A program made the translations under genes and the position numbers. The notes below the pieces were generated by a model. The model was given only the letters and a program-made list of their open reading frames with translations, was not told the DNA's origin and searched no databases. From positions 1 through 14,161 of the forward strand of contig DATKCJ010000215.1 of the NCBI GenBank assembly GCA_035513275.1: a stretch of DNA of 14,161 nucleotides, in the 5' to 3' direction. This document shows, piece by piece, positions 6,428 through 13,194 of the stretch (within the stretch, counting starts at the first letter, position 1; every line of letters begins with the position of its first letter). The stretch comes from DATKCJ01 sp035513275. Its GTDB lineage: Bacteria; Verrucomicrobiota; Verrucomicrobiia; Opitutales; Opitutaceae.

Positions 6428-8335
6428 TCAGTCCGGAGAGGCGGCTGACTGCTTTTTCGGTTCGACGCCGAGCCGGACGAGGTCTTTCACCATCATCCGG
6501 TTTCGCGGATCGCTCAAAAACTCCAACACCGATTCGGCTGCCGCGGAATCGATCCCGGCCGTGGGGTCAACCGCACGCACGGCCGCGAGCGCTTCGAGAC
6601 TGCCGAACTTCGCCGCCAGTTGTTTCGCCTTCGCCGCGCCAACTCTCGGAATCCCGAGTCCGTTGATGAACCGCCACAACTCCACACGCTTGCTCCGCTC
6701 GATCGCGGCCAGCAACCGGTCGGTTGATTTGTCGACGTTGCCCCCGAGCGTGAGCAAATCCTCACGGCGCAAGCGGTAGAGATCCGCGATGTCCTTTACC
6801 CAGCCTTTCGCGACGAGCTTCTCCACCATCGCGGGACCGAGCCCGTCGATATCGACGCACGCCTTCGACGCGAAATGCTCCACACGCCGCCGAACCTGCG
6901 CAGGGCACGAGTGGTTCGAACACCGCACTGCGGCTTCGCCCGTCAAACTCTCCACCGGCGTGCGACACTCCGGACACTCACTTGGAAATTCGTAGGGCTT
7001 CGACGTCGCCGGCCGGGCGGCTGTGTCCACGCCTGCAAGTTGCGGAATGATCTCACCTGCCTTCTCCAGAAAGACGGCGTCATCGACCCGGATGTCGTGT
7101 TGCGCGATCCACTCGCGATTGTGCAGCAACGCGCGCGACACCGTGCTGCCGCCGAGCACGACCGGCTCCAACTCGGCCACCGGCGTGAGCACACCCGTGC
7201 GCCCGACTTGCAGCGTGATGGAGCGCACCTGCGTCCGCACACGCGCGGGCGCGAACTTGAACGCCACTGCCCAGCGCGACGACTGGTCGCTCGCGCCGAG
7301 CGCCTCCCACAAGTCAGCAGCATCGAGTTTCACCACCGCGCCATCGGTGGGAAAACCGAATCTGCTCCGCTCACGACCGAGCGCCTGCACCGCCATCCAC
7401 AGTTCGTCCGCGCCGCTGGCTAATTTGATGTGCTCCAATCCCGGCAATCCCCACGCACGAATCAGCGTGTGCAATTCCCGCTGCGACGCGGGCTCGCCCT
7501 GCGCAGATTCCCACGCTCCCCAGCCGTAAAACACAATCTCGAGTTTGCGCTGCGCCACTTCTTCGGGATTCGTGAGCTTGAGCGTGCCTGCGGCGAGATT
7601 GCGCGGATGGGCGAATGGCTCACTGCCCTGTTCCTCCTGATCGCGATTGATCCGCCCGAACTCAGCGAAGCTCACGTAGATTTCACCGCGCAGCTCCACA
7701 ATATCTGGAATCGGATTCGCGGAGCCGTCGGTATCTGTCGCGCGCAGTTCCGTGGCCAGGCTGCGGATCGTGCGAACATTGGCGGTGACATCGTCGCCCT
7801 CCGTTCCGTTGCCGCGCGTGACTGCGCGAACGAGTCTTCCATTCTCGTAGGTCACGCTGATCGCGACGCCGTCATACTTCGGCTCGACGACATACACGAG
7901 ATCAGCGTGGTTGAGTTGCTTCTCGTGTCGCCCGTGAAATGTGCGAAGTTCGGCCTCGGTGTAACTCTTATCCAGGCCGAGCATCCGAACGCGGTGCCGG
8001 TAGGTTAGAAATCTCCCGCTTCGATCGTCGCCCAGCACTGAATTCTGCGCGAACTCCGGATGCGCCTGCTCCAGCACCACCAACTCGCGCTTCAACGCAT
8101 CGTAGGCGGCATCGGAAATCTCCGGCGCCGCTTTCTTGAAATACAGATCGTCGTGCCGCGCGATCTCCGCACGCAGCCACAGGATTCGCTCGTGTGCGCT
8201 GTCGTCGTTCAACGCGGTATCCTGCGAAGCGTTGCCTATAACAGAAGCCACTGGAACGTCCGCGCCGCCGATCGCTGCAAGTGCCGCGACGACAATGCAA
8301 ACCGCCAACCACCTCGTGCCGTATGGTGAGTTCAT
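6428..8335 (-). CDS. ligA: NAD+-dependent DNA ligase, BRCT-less, with signal-like N-terminus
   Basis: The enzyme seals 3'-OH/5'-phosphate nicks in DNA using NAD+. The 635-residue product shows domain Ia (about 45-110, with PEISDAAYD), the nucleotidyltransferase domain with KYDG (153-156; Lys153 is the AMP acceptor), RGNGTEGDDVTANVRTI, ELRGEIY, DGAVVKLD and WAVAFKF, then an OB fold with GRTGVLTPVAELEPV, a zinc finger with Cys454, 457, 472 and 477, and a helix-hairpin-helix region to about 620. The BRCT domain is absent: the protein stops where it should begin. Residues 9-24 are hydrophobic like a signal peptide or anchor. In domain Ia, Phe66 replaces the family's usual His. The layout recalls E. 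coli LigB, but that enzyme lacks part of the zinc finger. The ATG has AGGCGG at good spacing; a TTG at 8212 could start a cytosolic form. Confidence 0.93.
   Translation of the reverse strand: MNSPYGTRWLAVCIVVAALAAIGGADVPVASVIGNASQDTALNDDSAHERILWLRAEIARHDDLYFKKAAPEISDAAYDALKRELVVLEQAHPEFAQNSVLGDDRSGRFLTYRHRVRMLGLDKSYTEAELRTFHGRHEKQLNHADLVYVVEPKYDGVAISVTYENGRLVRAVTRGNGTEGDDVTANVRTIRSLATELRATDTDGSANPIPDIVELRGEIYVSFAEFGRINRDQEEQGSEPFAHPRNLAAGTLKLTNPEEVAQRKLEIVFYGWGAWESAQGEPASQRELHTLIRAWGLPGLEHIKLASGADELWMAVQALGRERSRFGFPTDGAVVKLDAADLWEALGASDQSSRWAVAFKFAPARVRTQVRSITLQVGRTGVLTPVAELEPVVLGGSTVSRALLHNREWIAQHDIRVDDAVFLEKAGEIIPQLAGVDTAARPATSKPYEFPSECPECRTPVESLTGEAAVRCSNHSCPAQVRRRVEHFASKACVDIDGLGPAMVEKLVAKGWVKDIADLYRLRREDLLTLGGNVDKSTDRLLAAIERSKRVELWRFINGLGIPRVGAAKAKQLAAKFGSLEALAAVRAVDPTAGIDSAAAESVLEFLSDPRNRMMVKDLVRLGVEPKKQSAASPD
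8210..8223 (-). promoter_or_regulatory. Possible internal ribosome site and TTG start in the ligase gene
   Basis: On the minus strand AGGA (8223-8220) is followed by 7 nt and then TTG (8212-8210), in frame with the ligase. Starting here would remove the first 41 residues, including the whole hydrophobic segment, leaving a 594-residue protein that begins just before domain Ia. No other in-frame ATG occurs before residue 118, so this is the best candidate for a cytosolic form. Use of the site is inference. Confidence 0.3.
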
Positions 8336-8446
8336 GGACTACCGCCTAGTTCGCGAGTGGGGGCCCGCGGGGGCACGAACAAAAAGCGTGCGCCTTGCCT
8401 ACGTTCGCCCTCCCATCGCGTCAAGCCGGAGGAATGAAGGGCTTGA

Positions 8447-8731
8447 TCAGAGATTCCTCAGAAACCGTCGCACATCATTGTGATCGCCCGCAAAGATGAG
8501 AAGGGCGGTGCTGCGTTCGAGTTTGAACAGCACTCGCGTATCCCTCCCTGCCCTGAATTCAAAGTAGCTCCCCCTCAACCGGCGGATTCCTATGCCACCA
8601 TGAAGATGGGGCTTTCCAAACCTCTCACTCAACTGCGCCAAGGCCCGGGACACCTGCTCGGCACGTTCTTCCGACAGCGCCCGCACACTCGCCTTGAAGC
8701 GTGATGACAGCTCAATCCCTAAGGGCGGCAC
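8447..8731 (-). CDS. RelE/ParE-type toxin (module 1)
   Basis: This small 94-residue basic protein has the pattern of the RelE/ParE toxin superfamily. RelE-like members cut mRNA on the ribosome, whereas ParE-like members poison gyrase; the sequence does not decide between them. Visible features are an N-terminal helical hairpin with many Arg and Glu residues (SEERAEQVSRALAQLSERF), then the beta-sheet core IRRLRGSYFEFRAGRDTRVLFKLE and a final LIFAGDHNDVRRFLRNL. The start is a GTG at 8731, preceded by AAGGGAG at 6 nt, and it overlaps the end of the antitoxin gene by 20 nt, so translation is probably coupled. The antitoxin-first order with overlap is typical of type II modules. The ligase begins 111 nt downstream on the same strand. 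Confidence 0.82.
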   Translation of the reverse strand: MPPLGIELSSRFKASVRALSEERAEQVSRALAQLSERFGKPHLHGGIGIRRLRGSYFEFRAGRDTRVLFKLERSTALLIFAGDHNDVRRFLRNL

Positions 8732-8996
8732 GGAGATCTCCCTTGTATTTGGTGATCCGCCCGGCCCGACGATCTCGTTTCAGCTCAGCATCGGTTCGCT
8801 TGACGAACGCCTTAAGCTCCGTATCCGTGACACCATACTCGCGTTCCGCGTAATCGGAATCCTCGGAAAACACCCGCACCGGTCGCAAAGCGATCACCTT
8901 GTCGCCGCACAGGATGCCGATGTCCTCGCCTGCGGAAGCTCGTTTCAGCCAATGAGTGAGATTGGCCCGTGCTTTGGTGGGCGAAAGCGTCGTCAT
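8712..8996 (-). CDS. Phd/YefM-type antitoxin (module 1)
   Basis: The 94-residue product starts MTTLSPTKARANLTHWLKRASAGEDIGI followed by GDKVIALRPV, the N-terminal DNA-binding fold of the Phd/YefM antitoxins, in which a short helix-rich start leads into a small beta sheet. The C-terminal half (about residues 45-94) is charged and probably disordered until it wraps the toxin. Such antitoxins repress their own operon, and the toxin acts as co-repressor. Upstream of the ATG lies an imperfect inverted repeat, GCAATAA and TTATGC (9003-9020), a possible operator. TTGACT stands further upstream, but the -10 region is poor. The gene overlaps the toxin gene downstream, supporting a single operon. Confidence 0.85.
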   Translation of the reverse strand: MTTLSPTKARANLTHWLKRASAGEDIGILCGDKVIALRPVRVFSEDSDYAEREYGVTDTELKAFVKRTDAELKRDRRAGRITKYKGDLRAALRD

Positions 8997-9072
8997 ATCG
9001 CCGCAATAAAGCCGTTATGCCGTGCAAGTCAAGGGACACGCCAAGCACAGCCGGGATCATTCAGTAGCAAGA

Positions 9073-9096
9073 GCGTTCTGTTGGTCAGCAGAACGC
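9073..9096. terminator. Hairpin between SNF2 gene and toxin-antitoxin module 1
   Basis: GCGTTCTG and CAGAACGC form a perfect 8-bp stem around an 8-nt loop (TTGGTCAG). It lies about 115 nt beyond the SNF2 stop and about 76 nt upstream of the antitoxin start. After the stem, the leftward transcript continues TCTTGCTACT, only weakly T-rich. It may end SNF2 transcription or mark the edge of the module; either is inference. Confidence 0.35.
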
Positions 9097-9151
9097 GCGA
9101 TTGCCGAGGGAGGAATCGCCCGCAAGCCCCGGCAAGTCGGCGTCACTTCAG

Positions 9152-9176
9152 ATGCAGGAAACAGGTTGACCTGCAT
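9152..9176. terminator. Second hairpin downstream of the SNF2 gene
   Basis: ATGCAGG and CCTGCAT form a perfect 7-bp stem with an 11-nt loop, starting 36 nt past the SNF2 stop. No T-run follows on the minus strand, so it is at best a weak terminator or a 3'-end stabilising structure. Confidence 0.3.
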
Positions 9177-9211
9177 GGGTCCGGCTCAGTGCCCACATCT
9201 TTGTCTTGTTT

Positions 9212-11971
9212 TCAATCACCCGCGACCGTCCGGGCGATCGAGTCAAGAGCCTGCGCGTCAATCGAGCCGCCGGACGCGAAGTTGTGAAGCGCCGGCACGA
9301 GCACAGACCACGGGGCGCGAGCGCAGGTGGCTGAGTCGGGCGGCGCCTTCCAGCGGCGGGAGAGAGCCAGGGCCGATACCGTCGCATGCAACGCTTCGCG
9401 GGCCGACGCAGCGGCTTCGTCGATCAGCTCGGCTGCGAAGAGTGCGCGAGCAGCCTTGAGGCGGCGGGCGGCAGTGGTACGAAGTTCGGCGATTCGCTGC
9501 TTCTCCTCGGTCGAGAGCGTGACGGGTGCCGCTCCGTTTCCACCGGTTCCGGCCGGATGCAGCGCCCGTGTGGCGGCTGTCGTGACGGCGACTAGCCCGG
9601 CGGTGGCGAGAGCGTCGAGCGCGGCCTGCGTGGCGCGATCGATCACGAGAAGTCTCGGGGCGTCAGCGGGCGAGAGTTTCCAAGTGTTGGCATGCGCGGC
9701 CTCCAGGCGCGGGCGCCAGAGATCGGCGTCGCGCTCGACGACGGCCACGAGCACCGGCGCGCCGTCGGCCGCGAGGGGATGTCGCTCCTCGCAGACGATC
9801 AAGCGCTCGCCGGCCGCGAGTGCGGCCACGCGCGCAAACTCGGCCGCGGGATCGGCGGGCGGAGCGGGCTTCGCCGCGGGTGCGGGCGTGACGCCGGCAA
9901 GCATCACCTGCTCGAGGCGTGCGATCTGCGCCTGCCGCCCGCTGCGCAGCTTGATCTGCGAGAGATCACCCACGCGGTCGAGCACGCCCTCGGCGAGGCT
10001 GCGCTTGTCTGCCAGGGTCGCGAGCATGCCATGCTCGATGCTTTCGGCGGTGACGAGATTGTAGATCGTGACCGCGCGGGTCTGGTGTTTGCGCCACGCG
10101 CGCGCGATGCGCTGCTCGAGCTTCGCCGGATTCCAGGGCAGGTCGCAATTGACGACGACGGACGCGTTCTGGAGGTTGAGGCCCACGCCGCCTGAGTCGG
10201 TGCTGAGGAAAACCCGGCAGGCTGGATCGGTCTTGAACCGGTTGATCTCACCGCGGCGCTTCTGCTGGGGCACTGTGCCGGTGTGCCAGGCGCAGCCGAG
10301 GCGAAGCTTCCCGCAGAGTTCGCGGACGAGGACGAGCATGCGCTCCCACTCGGAGAACACGATGATCTTCACACCGGCGTTGTCACGGCACTCGGCGAGG
10401 ATCGACTCGAGCTCCGCCAGTTTCGGGCATGTGCGGTCTTCGTCGCCGAGGATGAAGTTTGTGTCGCAGATCATGCGCATCATCGCCATTTCGCGCATGA
10501 GCTTGTCCTGCTCCGCAGGCAGAAGCGGCCGGCGTTTCGCGAGATGCACCAGGCGCGACACCTGTTGCTCGTGCCCTGCATAGCCTTGGCGCTGGACATC
10601 CGACATTGTCACGAGCCGCACATGGTCGGTGCGCTCGGGCAGCTCCTTCTCGACGTCGGCCTTGCGGCGCCGGAGCATGAGTGGCTGGAGGCGCGCATTG
10701 AGGCGTTCGAGGTTCTGGTACCCTGCGGGGCGGCCGCGCTCGTCGAAAGTGTAGAACTCTCGGTTGAACCGAAAGAGCGGACCGAAGACCTGCGGGTCGA
10801 GGAAGTCGACGAGCGAGTAGAGTTCGTCGATGCGGTTTTCGAGCGGCGTGCCGGTGAGCACGAAGGCGTAGCGGCTGCGCAGGCGCTTGATGGCCTGGGC
10901 GGTCTTCGTGGTCCAGTTCTTGATGCGCTGCGCCTCGTCGAGCACGACGATGTCGGGCTGAAGCCGGGAATTGATCTCGAGCGTGTCGGGCACGACCTGC
11001 TCGTAATTGACGAGGGTGAAAAAGGGCGCGTCCTCAGCGTTGTAGCAGGCGAGGCGCGCGAGCCGGCCGCCATAGACGATCCGCAGCGAAAGCGCGGTGA
11101 ATCGGCGGATTTGTTCCTCCCATTCTGTCTTGAGCGATGCAGGCGTGACGACGAGCACGCGGCGGGCACAACCGAGACGCTGCAGCAGCGCACATGCAGC
11201 GATCGCCTGGATGGTTTTGCCGAGGCCCATCTCGTCGGCGAGCAGCGCGCGCTCGGTGAATGCGAGATGGAGCATGCCCTCGCGCTGGTAAGGGAATAGC
11301 GGCACGAGCGTCTCGTGCGCGGGCCATGCGCCCGACTGCACACGGGTCTCGTATTCGCGGCGCAGTGTCGTGCGCTCGGCGGCGCGGCGACGGGCCTCTA
11401 GCCAGGGGCCGGATTCGAGGCCGAGGCGCACGCGCGCGAGTGGCTGGCGTTCGAGGCGCCCGGCGATTTGCTCCGGCGTCATCGTGGACTTCAGGCGGCC
11501 ACCGCTGTCGAAAGCGTTGCGCAGCGAAGGTGGCAGCAAGTGAGTCGGGCCTTCGGCATGGAGCGCAGCGCCGTCGGCGGAAGGTAGAAGCGTGACATAC
11601 TGCGCGTCCGCGCCTCGCAGGCTGTTGCGCCATGCGGTGCGACGGACGCGCTCGGCGTGGAGCAGGACAGCCTCGACGTGCTTGCAGGTGCCGAGGCCGT
11701 TGATGCGAAAGTCGACGCATTCGCATGCGGCTCCGGGCGGCGAGCCGAGCGCGCGGAGCTCGACGGTGTAAGTTCGCTTGCTGCGTGAAGTGACCGAGTG
11801 GCGGCCGAAGACCGTGGGCCCGGGGTCCAACACGCGCACCCGCGGCTGTTCCTCGACGGCTCGGGCACGGCGGCGAGCGCGTTCGTGTTCGTCGGTCGTG
11901 CGCCAGTCGTGGGCGGGTGGGAATGCCGGAGGTTCGGGGTTCGATGCAGCACGACTCGGGGAAGACGACAT
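9212..11971 (-). CDS. SWIM zinc-finger SNF2-family helicase-like ATPase
   Basis: This 919-residue protein is a SNF2-type DNA translocase, an enzyme class that uses ATP to move along duplex DNA and shift bound proteins. A SWIM-type zinc finger lies at Cys83, Cys85, Cys96 and His98 (CECVDFRI...GTCKH). The motor follows: PYQREGMLHL (Q-motif region), DEMGLGKT (246-253, Walker A), VVTPASLKTEW, LDEAQRIKN (DEAQ, 345-348), LTGTPLENR, LRRRKADVEKELP, VFSEWERM, STDSGGVGLNLQ and DLPWNPAKLEQRIARAWR (arginine-finger region). Residues 690-919 are Ala-rich; 825-872 form amphipathic helices with an ARALFAAELIDEAAASAREAL pattern. The ATG at 11971 is chosen because the frame's upstream extension to 12301 would overlap the divergent gene; an ATG at 12004 is also possible. 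No partner nuclease or methylase is adjacent, so its role, repair or defence, is open. Confidence 0.88.
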   Translation of the reverse strand: MSSSPSRAASNPEPPAFPPAHDWRTTDEHERARRRARAVEEQPRVRVLDPGPTVFGRHSVTSRSKRTYTVELRALGSPPGAACECVDFRINGLGTCKHVEAVLLHAERVRRTAWRNSLRGADAQYVTLLPSADGAALHAEGPTHLLPPSLRNAFDSGGRLKSTMTPEQIAGRLERQPLARVRLGLESGPWLEARRRAAERTTLRREYETRVQSGAWPAHETLVPLFPYQREGMLHLAFTERALLADEMGLGKTIQAIAACALLQRLGCARRVLVVTPASLKTEWEEQIRRFTALSLRIVYGGRLARLACYNAEDAPFFTLVNYEQVVPDTLEINSRLQPDIVVLDEAQRIKNWTTKTAQAIKRLRSRYAFVLTGTPLENRIDELYSLVDFLDPQVFGPLFRFNREFYTFDERGRPAGYQNLERLNARLQPLMLRRRKADVEKELPERTDHVRLVTMSDVQRQGYAGHEQQVSRLVHLAKRRPLLPAEQDKLMREMAMMRMICDTNFILGDEDRTCPKLAELESILAECRDNAGVKIIVFSEWERMLVLVRELCGKLRLGCAWHTGTVPQQKRRGEINRFKTDPACRVFLSTDSGGVGLNLQNASVVVNCDLPWNPAKLEQRIARAWRKHQTRAVTIYNLVTAESIEHGMLATLADKRSLAEGVLDRVGDLSQIKLRSGRQAQIARLEQVMLAGVTPAPAAKPAPPADPAAEFARVAALAAGERLIVCEERHPLAADGAPVLVAVVERDADLWRPRLEAAHANTWKLSPADAPRLLVIDRATQAALDALATAGLVAVTTAATRALHPAGTGGNGAAPVTLSTEEKQRIAELRTTAARRLKAARALFAAELIDEAAASAREALHATVSALALSRRWKAPPDSATCARAPWSVLVPALHNFASGGSIDAQALDSIARTVAGD

Positions 11972-12064
11972 GATGGAACGTTCTTTGCGAAGATGCGTCG
12001 GCATGTCGATGCCGCTTCTGCGCGGTAGCCGACGAGTCTTGCGGATTGCCGCGGCTTGCAGGCC

Positions 12065-12673
12065 ATGCAAGCTGCCGGCGTGACCACGGGAGAATATGAT
12101 CTGGCGGCCCGCCTCGAAGAGGCCGACAGGGCGATCCGGCGTGCCAAGCTCGAGGAGGAGATACGCCAACTGGACGGGATTGTGATGTCCGCCGCTTCGG
12201 ACAGCGACGGCGCGCCGGAAATCGTGAATGCTTTTCTCGAGCGGGTGATTGCGTGGGAAACTGCGCCGCGGATCACGCACCGCGCATGGTTGGAACGGCA
12301 CGGATGGAGCTTCCCCGCGCCGGAAGCGGTAGGCGGGCGGCGGCTCAATCGCGAATTATGGAGACTCATCGACGCACTGGCCGTCGCACGCGTGTTTCTC
12401 TACCACACCAATCACCTGAGTGACGCGGAGTTGTATGCGCGCCTATGGCGCGAGACATTGGAGGGCGAGTGCCCCGATTTTGCGCGAACTCGGGACGACG
12501 CGTGCCACTGGGATTTCGCGGATGCCGGTGCGGGCGATCAGGAGATCTGGCTGGCGCACTACGCGAGGGAAAAGGAGAGACGCGAATGGAAACGGGATTT
12601 CCCGGACATGGCACTGCCGCCTCGCCAACGCCTGCCTCACCGCCGCGATCATCGACTGCCAGTCAGAGATTGA
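12065..12673 (+). CDS. Conserved protein of unknown function (HLSD-ELY motif)
   Basis: The 202-residue product begins with a charged helical segment (ARLEEADRAIRRAKLEEEIRQ in part), then NAFLERVIAWETAPRITHRAWLE, LNRELWRLIDALAVARVFL and the striking HTNHLSDAELYARLWRETL, and ends with HYAREKERREWKRDFPDMALP. I recall similar HLSD-x-ELY proteins among Planctomycetota and Verrucomicrobiota, but I know of no function. It has no membrane segment or signal peptide and no recognised catalytic motif. It is divergent from the SNF2 gene, with 93 nt between the chosen starts, so the two may share a control region. The frame opens with TTG at 12056; ATG at 12065 and GTG at 12080 are alternatives, and none has a clear Shine-Dalgarno sequence. 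Confidence 0.75.
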   Translation: MQAAGVTTGEYDLAARLEEADRAIRRAKLEEEIRQLDGIVMSAASDSDGAPEIVNAFLERVIAWETAPRITHRAWLERHGWSFPAPEAVGGRRLNRELWRLIDALAVARVFLYHTNHLSDAELYARLWRETLEGECPDFARTRDDACHWDFADAGAGDQEIWLAHYAREKERREWKRDFPDMALPPRQRLPHRRDHRLPVRD

Positions 12674-12742
12674 TAGGCCGACCGAGGTTACTTGAGGTGA
12701 CCGATCGCCGGACACCAACTACGTGGCCACTCCCGGCCTATC
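12672..12742. repeat. Long-range inverted repeat enclosing a small hairpin
   Basis: GATAGGCCG (12672-12680) and CGGCCTATC (12734-12742) are a perfect 9-bp inverted repeat 53 nt apart. The left arm overlaps the stop codon of the upstream gene. Inside, GGTTAC-TTGAG-GTGACC (12686-12702) forms a 6-bp hairpin with one G-T pair. The whole could fold into a branched 71-nt RNA at the mRNA 3' end, or be the termini of a tiny insertion. No T-run follows, and no tRNA fold is seen. Confidence 0.4.
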
Positions 12743-12820
12743 GATCAAAGGACCCCGATTGCCGCAGTTGCGGAGGAAGGTCGCTTGGATCTCCACGGCC
12801 AGCCTTCCGAAGTCTTCGAG

Positions 12821-12856
12821 GAATCCTCCGCTCGCGAGTTCGTGCTACGCGCGCCA
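12821..12856 (+). repeat. Diverged 36-nt repeat, copy A
   Basis: This stretch begins GAATCCTCCGCTCGCGAG and ends CGTGCTACGCGCGCCA. By hand alignment it matches copy C (13643-13678) at 28 of 36 positions and copy B (13522-13557) at 27 of 36, all in the same orientation and without gaps. Read in one frame it gives ESSAREFVLRAP, which resembles HSSARESVLWAP in B and ESAARAFVLRAP in C. GTTGCGGAGGAAGGTCGC at 12767 is echoed by GTTGCTGAAGGTCGC at 13576 ahead of copy C. It lies in the 221-nt gap left of toxin-antitoxin module 2, which otherwise holds only the inverted repeat at 12672-12742. Confidence 0.5.
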
Positions 12857-12894
12857 ATCTCGAATACCTAAGACTGACAATCTCCGGTGGCAGA

Positions 12895-13194
12895 TTACGG
12901 CAACCGAAGCCGCGCTGGATCCTGGCGGTTGTCCCATATACGGACGATCTCGACCAGCGCAGCCTCCTCGTTGACGCGGTAGATCACCAGGTAGTATCGG
13001 TGTGCAATCTTGCGCAAAGATGGACGCTTCTTGACCGGCGCGCCGCGGTGAGGAAGTTCGCCGAGCGAGAAAATCAAGTCCACCAGTTCCAAGCCGATTC
13101 GCTCGGCCGCCGTGGGACTCTTCCGAGCGAGAAACGCGACCACGTTCCCGAGATCTGCGAGAGCTTCGTCGGTCAGCGCGACCCGGCAGCCCAT
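12895..13194 (-). CDS. RelE/ParE-type toxin (module 2)
   Basis: This 99-residue protein has the ParE/RelE superfamily layout: two N-terminal helices (LTDEALADLGNVVAFLARKS and AAERIGLELVDLIFSLGEL), the loop PHRGAPVKKRPSLRKI, and the beta-sheet core HRYYLVIYRVNEEAALVEIVRIWDNRQDP. The Pro-x-x-Gly loop, the YRV strand and the final IVRIWDNRQDP strand fit ParE-like members, which inhibit gyrase, better than module 1's toxin does, but an mRNA-cutting role cannot be excluded. The ATG at 13194 has AAGGTG just upstream and overlaps the antitoxin gene by 22 nt, so translation is probably coupled. It shares little sequence with the toxin at 8447-8731, so the two modules are not recent duplicates. Confidence 0.85.
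   Translation of the reverse strand: MGCRVALTDEALADLGNVVAFLARKSPTAAERIGLELVDLIFSLGELPHRGAPVKKRPSLRKIAHRYYLVIYRVNEEAALVEIVRIWDNRQDPARLRLP

Noticed and set aside
8332..8335. Lipobox for lipoprotein attachment in the ligase N-terminus
   Set aside because: The only Cys in the hydrophobic segment is preceded by Leu-Ala-Val, and the residue before Cys should be Gly, Ala or Ser.
8694..9287. 197-codon plus-strand ORF over antitoxin 1 and the adjoining gap
   Set aside because: It is antisense to the antitoxin gene and crosses the non-coding gap and the end of the SNF2 gene without any recognisable domain.
11972..12301. N-terminal extension of the SNF2 frame to 12301
   Set aside because: The extra 110 residues are Arg/Pro-rich without family features, and they overlap the divergent gene at 12065-12673, whose protein looks genuine.
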